Below, in pieces: positions 32,999-44,640 of a stretch of DNA of 64,000 nucleotides (position 1 is the first letter of the stretch; every line of letters starts with the position of its first letter). The stretch is from Saussurea involucrata (lineage: Eukaryota; Streptophyta; Magnoliopsida; Asterales; Asteraceae), in the NCBI GenBank assembly GCA_033807775.1, contig CM066321.1, positions 249,600,422 through 249,664,421 on the forward strand, in the 5' to 3' direction. The translations under genes were made by a program, and so were the position numbers. The notes under the pieces are model-generated. The model made no database searches, was not told the origin of the DNA, and saw only the letters and a program-made list of their open reading frames with translations.

Positions 32999-35900
32999 TC
33001 ATATTTTGGCATCTTTGAAATCGTTGTAGCTTCTGTTGTCTCTTCCGATTCTTCTTATCTCTTTGTAGAAACTGATGCAGAGTTCTCTTAGGCGGATTGT
33101 GGCATCAATCTCTCTGATGAAAGTATCTGCAGCATCTCTATCCATTTTCTCTGTACCTCTGTATTTTACAATGCTTGCTCTGAACTTGTTCAGAGTACTA
33201 GTTGCGTACTTCTGACAATCCATGCACACAAATAGTTTGATTTCGCCTTGTGGGTTTTGAAATACTAACCCGAATCTTGGTTCTGTAATGATAGAGTTGG
33301 GCACGGCGTTGGGTGGGCAGCGATCTTCTGGTGGTCGTAAATTTAGATGTTTGAGACCAAGATCCTTTCCCAGTTGAAAATCTATCATACTGAAGATCAG
33401 AAGCTTTTCCCTCATTGCTTTTCTTAACACTTGATAGGCTCTAGTGTTTGCCTCTGTGTTGTAGTTGTCCTTTATCCATTGCAGAAGGTCAGGTAGATCA
33501 TAAGGATTGATATTTCTTAGGTCAGGTAGATCATAAGGATTGATATCTCTCTGATGAAAGTCCTCTGGTTTCTGAATTGTCTTCTCTTCTGACTTTGTAA
33601 AGATTGTACCTGACCCTTGGATAGGTTCTTGTAAAGGAGAACCTGCAGAAGATTACCTTTTTGATCTTGTGGATTGAGAAGACATCTTCTTTGGTTCTTG
33701 GCTTTGTCCTTGTGAAGATGTTCTCAAATTCTTCTCTGGTCCTTGAATCTGTCACATGATCTGTTAGATGATTGGTCTGAAAGGTTTGTTTATAGAGGTA
33801 TTTGTATACAACTTCTTCCATCTCTTCATGTGTTGGACCAGGTTGTGGTACTTGTCTTCTGAGACTCTCCATCTTTTGAACAACTTCTGCAGCTCTGCCA
33901 GTTAGAGGAATGTCTGTCAGAGGCTTTAATCCATATGCCCAGTCCTCTTCTTCAGGCTTTGGAGTTTGAAAGGCATCAAAAGCGCTTTTCATTAATTTTT
34001 CTGTAGGCTTGGGCAATGATTTCTTTTTCTTGCGCTCTTCTGTCAGTATTGCTTTGCCCTTGTCTTTGGCTTTTGGAGGTGCAGAACCTGTTTCTTCTGT
34101 AGGTTTGGAGGTTGGTGCTTCTGTTGGCTTGATGGTTGCCTCTGTAGGTTTTGACACTTGTGTTTTAGAGGACTTTTGTGGCGATGGTTCTGTTGGCTTG
34201 AGTTGCTCTGTAACCTCTGTTGGAGGTTCTTTGGTGACTTCTTCTGTGAGCTCTATTTCTGTTGATGAAGATTGGACATTGAATCTTCTTGCCATTTTGA
34301 AAGCTAATGTGAACCTGTTCCTTTCTTCTTCTCTCTGCGACATTCGATCAGACATTGTATTGTGCATCTTTCTCAGAATAGAAAAGGCAGAGGTCGTTGC
34401 TCTTTTTGGTTTGGTGGCAATCGACTTTCTTCTTGGTATGGTTTGGGGTTTTTCTGTTGATTTTGTTGAAGGACTCTTTTCCAAGTTGATTACCACAGGG
34501 TAGTTAATGCCTCTGTGGTATGCTGATCAGCTTCTGGAATATTGGTTTCTTCAAGAGTTGATTCCACAGAGATGGGTGTTGTCTCTGTGGTCTGTTGATT
34601 TTGTTGTTGATCTTGGGTTTGTTTTGGAGGGACTTGACTGATTGGTTCTGCTGCGATTGGTGGAGCTTGTATTCCTCTGGTTGTATCTTTCTCCCTTATA
34701 TTCTCCCCCTCAGGATTATCTGATGGACCAGGATGGTCATCATCAGAATCATCCTGACTTTTATCTGAAGTACCCTCTGCTCTGCAGGAAGCTTTGGGTT
34801 TCTTTGGTAGTTCTGCTCCTGCGGCCATCAACTTCGCACATACATAATCACAGAGGCCGAATAGAGTTGCAAGCTCTGCTTCTGTGTTGAAGCGCATTTT
34901 GCCGACACCTTTTCTGAACTCTTTGACGTAGTTGGCATTTGCAGTAGTGAAGGAGACAATGACTTCAGTGACCTGGTTTATGACATTTTGGCCGAGCTCT
35001 GTTAGCTGTGCTCTGGTCATGTAGTCTTTTGGCTACATTATTGTAGTGTTGCGCATTGCCTCTTCTTGAACATTTTGCAGAGCCTTCTGTAGTTCTGCAG
35101 GTGTGATGCTCTGTGATTTGCTGGATTGCTTGTTCATTTGTTCAAGGAAATGTTTTACTGATTCCTTGAATGCAGAAGTTGCAGCTATTCCAAAATCTTT
35201 AGCAGCAGAAGTGGCTGTAGTTGTGGCAGTTATTTGAGCAGAAGATTTCATCTCTGTGATGGCTGTTTTCACCTCTGTGGACAGATTGTCCATTTTGGTG
35301 TTCAGATTCAGCATGGCCGTTGATGTTTTCTCTGCAAAAGATGTGAAAGAGCTTTGCAACTCTTTCATGGTTTGGTTCACAGAGGTGACAAGGGTTTGGA
35401 ACTCATCCCTTGATACTTGTATCCCTGATGTAACCTCTGGAGGAACACATTCGTCTCCAGAGTGAGTCCCTGTTCCTGGGACACCTTCGTTCACCCTTGT
35501 TTGTATGTTGGGGGTGGAAGGATTTCCATCTGATCTTCGAGCAGAAGCATCTAGTGCTTCAAACTCTACAGAAGTTCTGTGAACGACATTGTCTAGATCC
35601 ACTTCAGAGGTGGGTACTAGATTATCCTTCTGTTGACTCGGAGACTTGTCTAGAGTCTCTTCGTCGTTGTGCTCACTACTTCTCTCTGAAAGAAGGGTTG
35701 GCCCTATTTCATGCGTGGCAGAGGAAACGAATTCCTCTGTAGGGTGTTCTAGTGTGATCTGGGGCGATTGATCATGAACTATAGGTGAGTCTCTTTGAGG
35801 AGACTCCCTAGGAATGGATTCCCCGGTTTTTGTGGGCGCAGAAGTCGAAAGAGTGACTTCTGGCTGGAAGGGTTGGGTTTGGATCGAGCTGTGCTGCTCT

Positions 35901-38071
35901 TTTTCAATAACTCCTTCTGCAGCTAGACCTGTGGAGTTAGATGTGTGGGTTGCACTGGGAGGGGGCGAGGGATGTGTGCCTTCTTCATCTTCGGCATCCT
36001 TTTCTTTTACATTTTCTTTTCCTCCAGATGTTTCTACCCTATCCTCTGTTGAAGTTCCTTGCTCTGTGCCTAAGAAGTCATACATTTGATGAGAGCCGTA
36101 TAACCTCATGACATGTGGATGATAGAGACCTTTTCGTATCCAGACAGCTTCTTCTTCGTCTGAATCTACCTCCGAGACCTCCATTCTTGTCTCTGTTACT
36201 TCATCTCTATTCCACTGAGCTTCTGTTTGTCCTGTTTCTTCTGAAGCTGGGCTTGGACTCCTTCTGTGAACGTCCAATCCTTGCTGAATGAAGGGGTTCT
36301 GTAGAATAATAGGTGTCTCAGCTGATTGATCTCTGGGTGTTTGATCATCTTCTTGCAGATGTGTGTCAATGCCGGAAATAGAGAAGTATTGTTCTTCTGG
36401 GGAGTGGTGGTCGAGAGGTTGTGCCGTCCACCCTGCTGTATTTAAAGTGTTGGCAATGTCAGAGTTCTGTAGGAAATCGTTTAAGTTTCCATGGTGAGCA
36501 AATCGATCTGGGGATTGATGGGGCTATTGATATCCCTCTTCTGTCATTTCTACTTCTGCATCTTCTTCTTCTGCAGTTCTTTCTTCTGCGATTGCTTCCT
36601 CTTCTATGGTAACCAATTTCTCAAGTGATTTACCATGCTTCTTTTTGGTTTTCCTCCTCTTAGGTTTTGGTGCCCCTTCCTCTGTAGTTTTCGATTTTCT
36701 TTTCTTCTTTAGTTTTGGAGAGGAGGGAGGAGCAGAGGAGGCAATTTCTGTGGCATGAGGAGGTGAAGGTTGATCTTCTGCAGCGCTTGTAGAGGTGCCT
36801 TCTGCAGTTTTCCTCCTTTTTGATTTTGGAGTAGAGGCAGAAGATTTTGAAGAGGACTTCTTTCTCATGAGCTCTGCACGTTTGGCTATGAAGCTAAGTT
36901 GAATAGCCATGTGTTTTGCTAATTTGTGATCTTTTTCTTCTTGAGTGGAAAGAGGTTCTGCAATCATTGTTCCTAGAGGGACACCTAAACGCGGGGGTGT
37001 CATAGGACTCGGTTTAGGAGTTCTATGATCGCGTATATACTCTTTCTTAAGGGTTTTATTCGAGGCATACTTCAGAAGTTTCTTTGACAAAGGTCTGCAG
37101 TGTGTGTAGCCATCTACATGATCAGTGGGAATATTTTTGTTCATTGGGAATTGTTTGGGAATTGGCCCTTCCATTGGCCATTTCTGTATCAGCAACAGAG
37201 GTTCAAACAAAACTCCCAGTATTCTTTGGAATTGCAGAGGTGGTAGAAACTTAGGATCGTTCTCTTTGACCCTTCTTGTGTTGTTCTTTCTGTCGATGGT
37301 GTTAATGATCTCTTGCATCATTATGGTCGTGTAATCCAGTGGGAGATCATAGTAAACCCCATACATGATGGTTAATATCTGATGTGAGCTCTGGTCAATA
37401 CTGCCTATCTTCCCTGTCAGGCATCTGTTAAGAATTGAGAACAAGGTGTTCCACAGAGGTGGTAATCTGCCTCTGCGGAAGTCATTTCTCTTCCTCAGTG
37501 GTGTGTTGTACCCAAGCATTTCTAGGAAACGACAGATCTCGTCGTCTGTTGGTTGCTCTGCATACTTCTTCAATCCAAGAAGACCCCTTGTTGGTAGGTT
37601 GAATTCAAGTGAGAACATTGTTCTATTGAACTTGATTTCCAGATGCTCAGATTTGTCGGGTCTTGAAATGTATCCTTTGATAAGAGAATCATCTTTATCA
37701 AATCGGCAACTTTGCCAAAACTGGTTCAAATATCTAACTGGAATTTTCTTTGGGGTTCTTGAGAGTAAAGGGAAGAGGATATGATTTTCCATTATGTTTA
37801 GAAGAATGGCATGGGCTTCGCCGAAAGCAGTGGGTGAGGGGACCAAATAGCAATTGTTGGATTTGATTGGTAGTATCTTTTCGAAATGATCCTTTGCTAT
37901 GAAGTTTTGAAGATGTGTGGTCGGAGCAAAGTCTGCTGAATCGCCAGAATCTTCTAGTTCAAATTTTTGGGCAAGGTTGGGGTTTTCTGAATGTTCAGAA
38001 TGAGCAGGTGAATGTTCTGGTGAGTTCGCCGGAGAGTGTGCAGGGGAGATAGCTTGAGAAGATGAAGCCAT
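32999..38071 (-). pseudogene. Extra ORF of element H: ~1,650-codon nuclear-looking protein, broken
   Basis: ATG at 38071 follows a TATA promoter. The first segment (38071-36524) has a Ser/Pro/His-rich start, a globular domain with FRRGRLPPLWNTLF and KIGSIDQSSHQ near residues 205-245, then three basic clusters (KSKRRK, KKKRKSK, KPKRRKTKKK, residues ~425-490) that look like nuclear localisation signals. After a stop at 36524 the same frame continues with an acidic region and heptad coiled coil, a stop at 35033, then an acidic tract (34900-34700). A frame change near 34500 moves reading to another frame until ~33590, after which the original frame resumes through the C-terminal domain to the stop at 32999-33001. 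No signal peptide or hydrophobic membrane segment is evident. Order and sequence match C, G and J. Function unknown. Confidence 0.8.
33486..33551 (-). repeat. 33-bp tandem duplication in the extra ORF of H
   Basis: AGGTCAGGTAGATCATAAGG recurs exactly 33 bases apart (33486 and 33519), duplicating 11 codons around NPYDLPDL. Element G has a single copy here. Confidence 0.9.
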
Positions 38072-38400
38072 TGGTAATGAGAATAAGATACTTACAGGTT
38101 TTTGCAGGGTTTCGCCGGAGAGGAATGAGGGTTTGTAAAAAGTTTATGAGAGGGAAAGCTTGGTTTTTATAGAAGGGTAAAATGGTAGATTTTGAAAGAG
38201 TAAAATATATGGCAATGGATTAAAATTTGGAATCCGTACTCAAGTTAGAACGGCGGGTTCAACTTTCCACAGAAAACGTTCCATGTACGCTCAATAAAAA
38301 TGGGACACGTAGTCCATGTCAGAGGATGACAGGACGTCGTGCGCGGTCCATTAATGCTAGGCGCGTGGGGTTGTTCTTAGCCACATGAGATTCACTCTCA
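38072..38400 (-). promoter_or_regulatory. Internal promoter of the extra ORF in element H
   Basis: On the minus strand a TATA box (TATAAAAA, 38164-38171) lies ~93 bp before the ATG and is followed by a C/T- and A-rich leader. Upstream are several ACGT cores (near 38278, 38317 and 38333) and AACCGTTA near 38408, the same kinds of motif as in the equivalent region of element C. It is far from either LTR. Confidence 0.55.
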
Positions 38401-39460
38401 GTAAAAGTAACCGTTATTACTACAGAAATGCCCAAGTAACAGATTGACAGAACTTCTGTGGTTTACAGAAGCTCTGTGATCTTGAAAATCTTTGATGTCT
38501 ATCCCTTTCTCATATATCTCATTGTTATCATGACTTCTGTGGGGTTCTTCTTTAACCAAAACGTTTGTAAAGGCATTGGAGAGGATCAATAGGATTTTTA
38601 GTTAAGAGTTTTTACTCGTAGAGGTTTTGTGGCTCTGTTGGAACTTGCAGAAGCTCTGTGAGGGCCAGCAGAAGCTCTATGAGTGAAAAAATCTCATAAC
38701 AAAAATTCTATTAAATTTTCTGATCATCCAATTTTTGATCTGTTTTAAGAGATGTTTTTCGGATATATTTGAAAGTTGGTGTCCGAGAAAACTGTTGTGA
38801 AAAAAGTTTTGTTCGTGAAGGTCATGGTGTATGTATTCGGTTTCCGATATAACTTTCCAAAAGATCGATAGAGGGTTAATTTGTGATCACAGAGCATATT
38901 CTTGGCAGAACCTCTGTTGAGCTCAGCAGAAGCTCTATGATCTTAAATTTCTCGTAATTCGAATTTTATGAAACTTTTTGAGCTTTTGATTTTTGAAATG
39001 TTATTCTCAGTATATTTAGGACATATTTGACAATTTGTGTCCTAGAAAACTGTTTTCAAAAACCTTTTGTGCGGGAGACATACCTTTTGGTTCTTCTTTT
39101 CTCGGCAGTGATGTCTGACTTCTGTCGATATAGATTCATTGACATTCTTCTTTGGCTTTCCCTTGAAAGTTTTACCTCTGTAGATCATTTTAGGGTCCCT
39201 TTTTGCTCCCCTTGATCTAATCACCTCTGTAGATTAAGTAATTTCCTTTTGCTCCCCCTTGATCTAATCACCTCTGTAGATTAAGTAATTTCCTTTTCTG
39301 TAGGGGTTGTCAGAGGTTCTGAGTAGACTTACAGAAGCTCTGTGATTTTAAGAACTATTTAAGATTGAGAACTTACATACAGAAATAAATTAATTAAAGC
39401 AAAAATAATTAGAAATATATACATATTTACAGAAGATAAAGCTATACTTACAGAGGATTT
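38401..39460 (-). other. Non-coding spacer between Pol and extra ORF in element H
   Basis: It contains CAGAAGCTCTGTG words and two copies of a ~45-bp module around GTGTCC.AGAAAACTGTT (38772-38820 and 39030-39075), also present in G near 30670. A 49-bp direct repeat (CTCCCCCTTGATCTAATCACC...) lies at 39195-39290. No ORF is convincing. Confidence 0.7.
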
Positions 39461-42400
39461 TCACGTCATATTGATCATTCCTAACTTACCCACCAAGAAA
39501 TTGAATCTTTTCTCGTCTAAAGCTTTGGTGAATAAGTCCGCGAGTTGGTATTCTGTGGGCACGAAATGCATCTCGATTGTACCGTATTCAACATGATGTT
39601 TCAAGAAATGGTATCTTATATCGATATGCTTGGTTTTTTAGTGTTGCACAGGATTGGCAGAGATAGCAATGGCACTTTTGGAATCACAGAAGATGGGTAT
39701 TTTGAATAGGATGTGGTCGTAGTCTTTCAGCTGAGTCTTCATCTATAGAACCTGAGAACAACAGCTTGCAGCAGCAACGTATTCAGCTTCTGCAGTGGAT
39801 GTTGAGACACAATTTTGCTTCTTGGAGGTCAAACTGACTAGTTTACCACCTAGGAATTGACAACTCCCAGAGGTACTTTTTCTGTCGAGCATGCATCTTC
39901 CATAGTCTGAATCTGTATAAGATTTAAGACTAAAACCAGAGTTCTGTGGATACCAGAGACCGAGATTTTTGGTCCCCTTTAGATATCTAAAGATTCTTTT
40001 CACAGCATCATAGTGTGATTTCTTTGGATTAGCTTGATAACGTGCACAAAGACATGTGGCGTGCATAATGTCAGGTCTGCTTGCAGTTAAGTATAACAGA
40101 GATCCAATCATGCCTCTGTAGAGAGTGCATTCTACAGAGATGCCATCTGGATCTAAGGATAACTTATTTCCAGTGGCCATTGGAGTTTTCATTGCAGAGG
40201 TATCAGAGAGGCTATACTTGAAAAGAATGTCAGAGACATATTTGGCCTGATTTATAAAAATTCCCTCTGATGTTTGTTTGACTTGGAGTCCGAGGAAGAA
40301 TGTTAGTTCTCCCATCATACTCATTTCAAACTCACTCTGCATGAGTTTTTCAAAACTTTTGCACTCTTCTGTGTTAGAAGACCCAAAAATTATGTCGTCC
40401 ACATAGATTTGTACAAGCATTATTTCACTGTTTTTACGTTTATAGAATAAGGTAGTATTTTTTGTACCTCTGTCGTAGCCATTGACTAGAAGAAAGGTAG
40501 AAAGTCGTTCGTACCATGCTCTTGGAGCCTGTTTCAGTCCGTACAGAGCCTTTTCAAGGTAGTATACATGCCTTGGGAACTTTGAGCTTTCAAACCCTGG
40601 TGGCTGATTTACGTAAACCTCTTCTTGGATTTCACCGTTGAGAAAAGCTGATTTTACGTCCATTTGATAGACTTTAAAACCTCTGTGGGCTGCGAAGGCT
40701 AAGAATATTCTTATTGCTTCGAGCCGTGCGACAGGAGCAAAAGTCTCATCGTAATCTATGCCTTCTTCTTGTCTATAACCCTTGGCCACCAATCGTGCTT
40801 TGTTTCTGATGACCACTCCATCTTCATCCTTCTTATTTCTGTAGACCCACTTAGTCCCAATGGCCTGTTTCCCTCGTGGCAGAGGTACTAAAGTCCATAC
40901 TCTGTTACGCTCAAACTGCAGAAGTTCTTCTTGCATGGCGTCTACCCAGTTTGGGTCATCTAGTGCTTCAGAAATCTTCTTTGGTTCTATCACACTGATA
41001 AAATTTGTAAAGAAACAAAAATTAGCAGTGGCAGACCTGGTTTTTACTGAGTCAGAAGGTTCTCCAATTATTTGGCTTGGAGGATGGTTTTTTGTCCACT
41101 GAGTGGTGCGTGGAAGATGGTCATCAATGTCATCGAACCTTTCTTCAGAAGCTTCTTGTGGATCTTCTTCTTGTATAGCCTCTGTCGTTCTTCTTACCTT
41201 GGTAGAAGATTCTACCATTTGTGGAATGATTGGTATGAGTGGTGGTGGAGTTTGTTCCTCTGAGGACGTATAGTCTTGGTCCTCAATTTCCTCTGTAATT
41301 GGTTCTCTTGTGGATTGTGGAGTTTGTTTTTCAGCAGCTTCTGTGGTCGTTTTTCTTGATGTTTCATCTTCTGTATTTTCTTCTTCGGCATTTGCATCTG
41401 TAGTATTTATAGAAGAAGATGAAGCATTATTTGGACCAGTTAGAGTCATACCTGTAGGATTTTGTCCAACAGAGGATGGTTCTTCAGAAACTCTGATGGT
41501 TCCAACAGAAGGATCAATGTCATCGTGGAACATCTCTAAAAATAGAAGATTCAAGTCTTCTTTCGTTTGCGAGATGCCAGAGGTTTCTCTTTTAAGTTCG
41601 AGTTCTGAACTGATTTGCTCAGAAGTCATCTGGAATGAATCATCAAAAGAAACATTGATAGTTTCTACGATTTTGCGAGATCTTGTAAGGTATACTCTGT
41701 AGGCTTTGGAAGTGGCAGAGTATCCAATGAATTTTCCTTCGTTAGCTTTTACTTCAAACTTTCCTCTGGAATCTCTGTCGTTTAAAACAAAGCATTTACA
41801 TCCAAACACATGGAAAAACTTGATGTTTGGCCGCCTTTTGTTGATCAGTTCGTAAGGAGTCTTGATGTGTCTTTTCACAATGGTTGATCGATTATGTGTG
41901 TAACAAGAGGTAGAAATTGCTTCTGCCCAAAAGTTCATCGGTAATCCGTATGCTGAAAGCATATTTCTTGCGGCCTCTACGAGCGTTCGATTCTTCCTTT
42001 CGACTACGCAATTCTGCTGTGGAGTGCGTGCGGCAGAGAAGTTCTGTGATATTCCTTCTGTAGAAAGATAGGCTTCAATGACAGAGTTTTTAAATTCTGT
42101 GCCATTGCCACTTCTTAACTTCTGTATTCTGCATTCATAAAGAACTTGGATTCTTTTCATTAGATTAATCAAGATGATTGGAACATCCGATTTCTTTCGA
42201 ATAAATTCAACCCATGTGAAACGCGAGTACTCATCAATTAAGACAAGTATGTATTTCTTGCCACCTAGGATCTGTATGGCAATGGGACCGCAGAGGTCGA
42301 CATGAAGCATGTACAGAGGCCTAGTGCAAGACACATCTGTTTTGCCTCTGTGGGAAGCCCTTCTGAGTTTTCCCATTTCACAGGCAGAACATAAGTGATC

Positions 42401-42922
42401 CTTATTAAATTTAACATTAGGCAAACCATTAACTAGTTCGAGTTTGACCAGTTTATCCAAGGTGTGAAAGTTCAAGTGACAGAACATGTTACGCCATAAC
42501 CAGGCTTCTTTACTTTCGCAAGCTACAAGGCAAACTTTGTCCTTGGTTGTTGAACAAAAGTTCATTAGATACAGATCACCTTTTCTTTCGGCTCGTAGAA
42601 GTTCCATTCCTGTGTCTTCACTTTGCAGAGAGCAGAAAGTTCTTTTGAACAAGACATCAAATCCTGTATCACAGAGTTGACTTACACTTAGTAGGTTGTG
42701 TTTAAGGCCATTCACATATGCAACTTTGTATACAGAGACGTTTTCCTTCTGTATGACTCCATAGCCTTTGATGTGTCCCTTTTTGTTGTCTCCAAAAGTT
42801 ACAGATCTACCATTGTGTGTTTCTTTGTACGTGGATAGTAAACTTCTGTTGCCAGTCATGTGCCTTGAGCATCCGGAGTCAAGATACCAAATTGGCACAC
42901 ACCGCTTCTGTAAGACAATCAT
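39461..42922 (-). pseudogene. pol: Pol of element H: protease, integrase, reverse transcriptase, RNase H
   Basis: A 1,059-codon frame starts at ATG 42922. In order it shows protease WYLDSGCSRHMTG (residues ~12-24), GAG_pre-integrs finger (CHLNF ... CSACEMGK), integrase with first Asp in VDLCGPI, second-Asp position in RSGNGTEF, and Glu in VVERKNRTL; then the Ser/Thr-rich linker, RVT_2 with MDVKSAFLNG and YVDDIIFGS, and RNase H (DSDYGRC ... STAEAEYVAA). The second catalytic Asp is Gly, and the first zinc-finger His (WLWRNMF) is Arg, so integrase should be inactive. TAG 39743 and TAA 39638 interrupt the last ~95 codons, which otherwise continue to TGA 39461. The ATG overlaps the spacer stop (ATGA). 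Confidence 0.93.
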
Positions 42923-42952
42923 AGAGACTTAGGTACCCATATCCATATGGGT
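42894..42952 (-). promoter_or_regulatory. Gag/Pol boundary of element H: hairpin, ATGA overlap, splice-acceptor-like sequence
   Basis: ACCCATAT (42935-42942) pairs perfectly with ATATGGGT (42945-42952). Then on the minus strand come the spacer stop TGA (42919-42921), overlapping the Pol ATG (42920-42922), and TTGTCTTACAG. Compared with elements B and G, two stem base pairs are swapped while pairing is kept. Confidence 0.5.
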
Positions 42953-44640
42953 CCAATATTGTTAGAATTTTTTAAGTTTGCCTTAGCATTCTTGAAATAC
43001 ATTTTATCTTTTGTAGAAAGATCAGATTGTTTCTCTCTGGGTTTTGACATTGGAGTTTGAATTTTAGTGGAGAGTAAGCAATCTGGACTTGAGAAGTTAT
43101 TTTTCAATTTGAACATAAGATCAAAACAATGACAGTATTTAATATGAGACGTGATTTGTTTGAACTTTTCATTGAATTCATTGAACTGATCCACAGAGGC
43201 ATTACATTCTTTCTTAACATTTGATTTCTTATTACAAGAAGATCTATGCATACTAGAATGTTGTTTGCAAAAATCTTGTTTAGTTCCTGCTTTCTGTGAG
43301 TCTCTACTGTGGTGAACGTCTGTCTTCACTGTCACAGAGGAAAGATATTTGTTAGCTTCAGGCCTTAAAGGTTTTGAAAATTTTGAGCTTTTAGGATTTT
43401 CAGAGGCCTTTTTCAAATTATCAAGCTCTGTAGAGGTTTTGACCTGTATACACATTTTGAGAAAATCTGGACAGATAGGTATCTCTGTGATTTTCTCTTT
43501 TGGAGAAATTGTTCTGTTAAGAACCTCAGAGGAGAATTTAACATCCTCTGTGTCACAGTGAATTATCCCTGATTTAGAATCAGTTTCTGAGTCGTCAGAA
43601 GTTGAATCGTCCTCATATACAGAGGTTGAGTCATCTCCTTCGACAGAGTCTGGATTTTCTGAGCATGTATCGTACGAGTTTCAGATGAGATCTCTTCAGC
43701 GAGAATTTGATCTATAGAAGATGTACAGAGATTTTCTAAAACATTTGATTTCAAAACTTCCAAAATTTCTTTTTCAATTGATCTTTTAAGATTTTCTTCT
43801 AAAAAGATGGGTTTAAACTCAGGAGCGTTTGCAGATAATTTTTTTTTGACATCTATCATACAGACAAAAGCGACCTGTGTTTGAGTCTCTGGTTTACCAA
43901 ACTTAAAGATACCAATCTGATCTTGTGTTTTCAGATATTTCTTTGGTTTGATTCCTCTATTGACAGAGGTTGAAGATGATGAATCTGTGTTTTCAAACCA
44001 CACATTGATCATCTTCGTATGTTTCTTCAAGTGAGGTTCTTCAGAGATTTTAACCCTTTTACTTACAGAGAGTAAGTTTGGAAAAATTGGTTTATTTGTT
44101 TTTCCTATCACAAACAAAGAAGACAGAGGTTTGAGTCTTTTGCCTTCAACACCTAGAGTAATATCATCGTACCCTATACCTCGTCTTCCTATTTGTGAGT
44201 TTACTTTCTCATACAACTTCTGTGCATCTTTATAGTTTTTAAGTAAAACTTCTCTTCTGAGTAGATCTTGCCAAAGTACTTCTCTCTCTTTTTGAAAGTA
44301 TTCTTTGAGAGCTCTTATGTCAGTTGTTTCACTCCTAGAAACTAAAAGCTCTTTTGTTTTGATTTTTAAAGCAGGGGTTAATTCAGAAATTTTCCTTTTT
44401 AAAGGATCTATATTATTTCTCCAATATTTTTCTACTCTTTCCTTTTCTTCAAAAATTTTGGCTTTTTCTTGAGTGAGAAGCCTTACTTCTCTCTCATTAA
44501 AAGTGAGTCCTTTTTGAATGCTTTCATTTATCTCTTTTAGTTCAATCAGTTTAATGTTAAGTTTAATTGAATCATTATCTACAGATTTAGTACAAGAGGT
44601 AGAGTTTGAAATGGATACCTCATTGTAGTGTCGGAGTCGA
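42919..44640 (-). pseudogene. Gag-Pol spacer of element H (coiled coil, WVPK terminus), frameshifted
   Basis: After the zinc knuckles a Glu/Lys-rich coiled coil is read in a new frame (from ~44600 down), passes GRRGIGYDD (compare GIGYDN in element B), and changes frame again near 43680 in an acidic Ser/Asp-rich part. The last frame (43455-42919) has several Cys/His residues (IKYCHCFDLMF) and ends GPIWIWVPKSL. Domain order matches element B. It could be the C-terminal part of an enlarged Gag; its role is not known to me. Confidence 0.7.

Noticed and set aside
34009..34503. Plus-strand ORF of 164 codons and similar plus-strand ORFs at 35814, 41310, 45123 and 47220
   Set aside because: All are antisense shadows of real retroelement ORFs with biased codons.
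32999..38071. Viral envelope gene
   Set aside because: Position matches the 'env-like' ORF, but no signal peptide, membrane span or glycoprotein pattern is visible; basic nuclear-type clusters argue otherwise.
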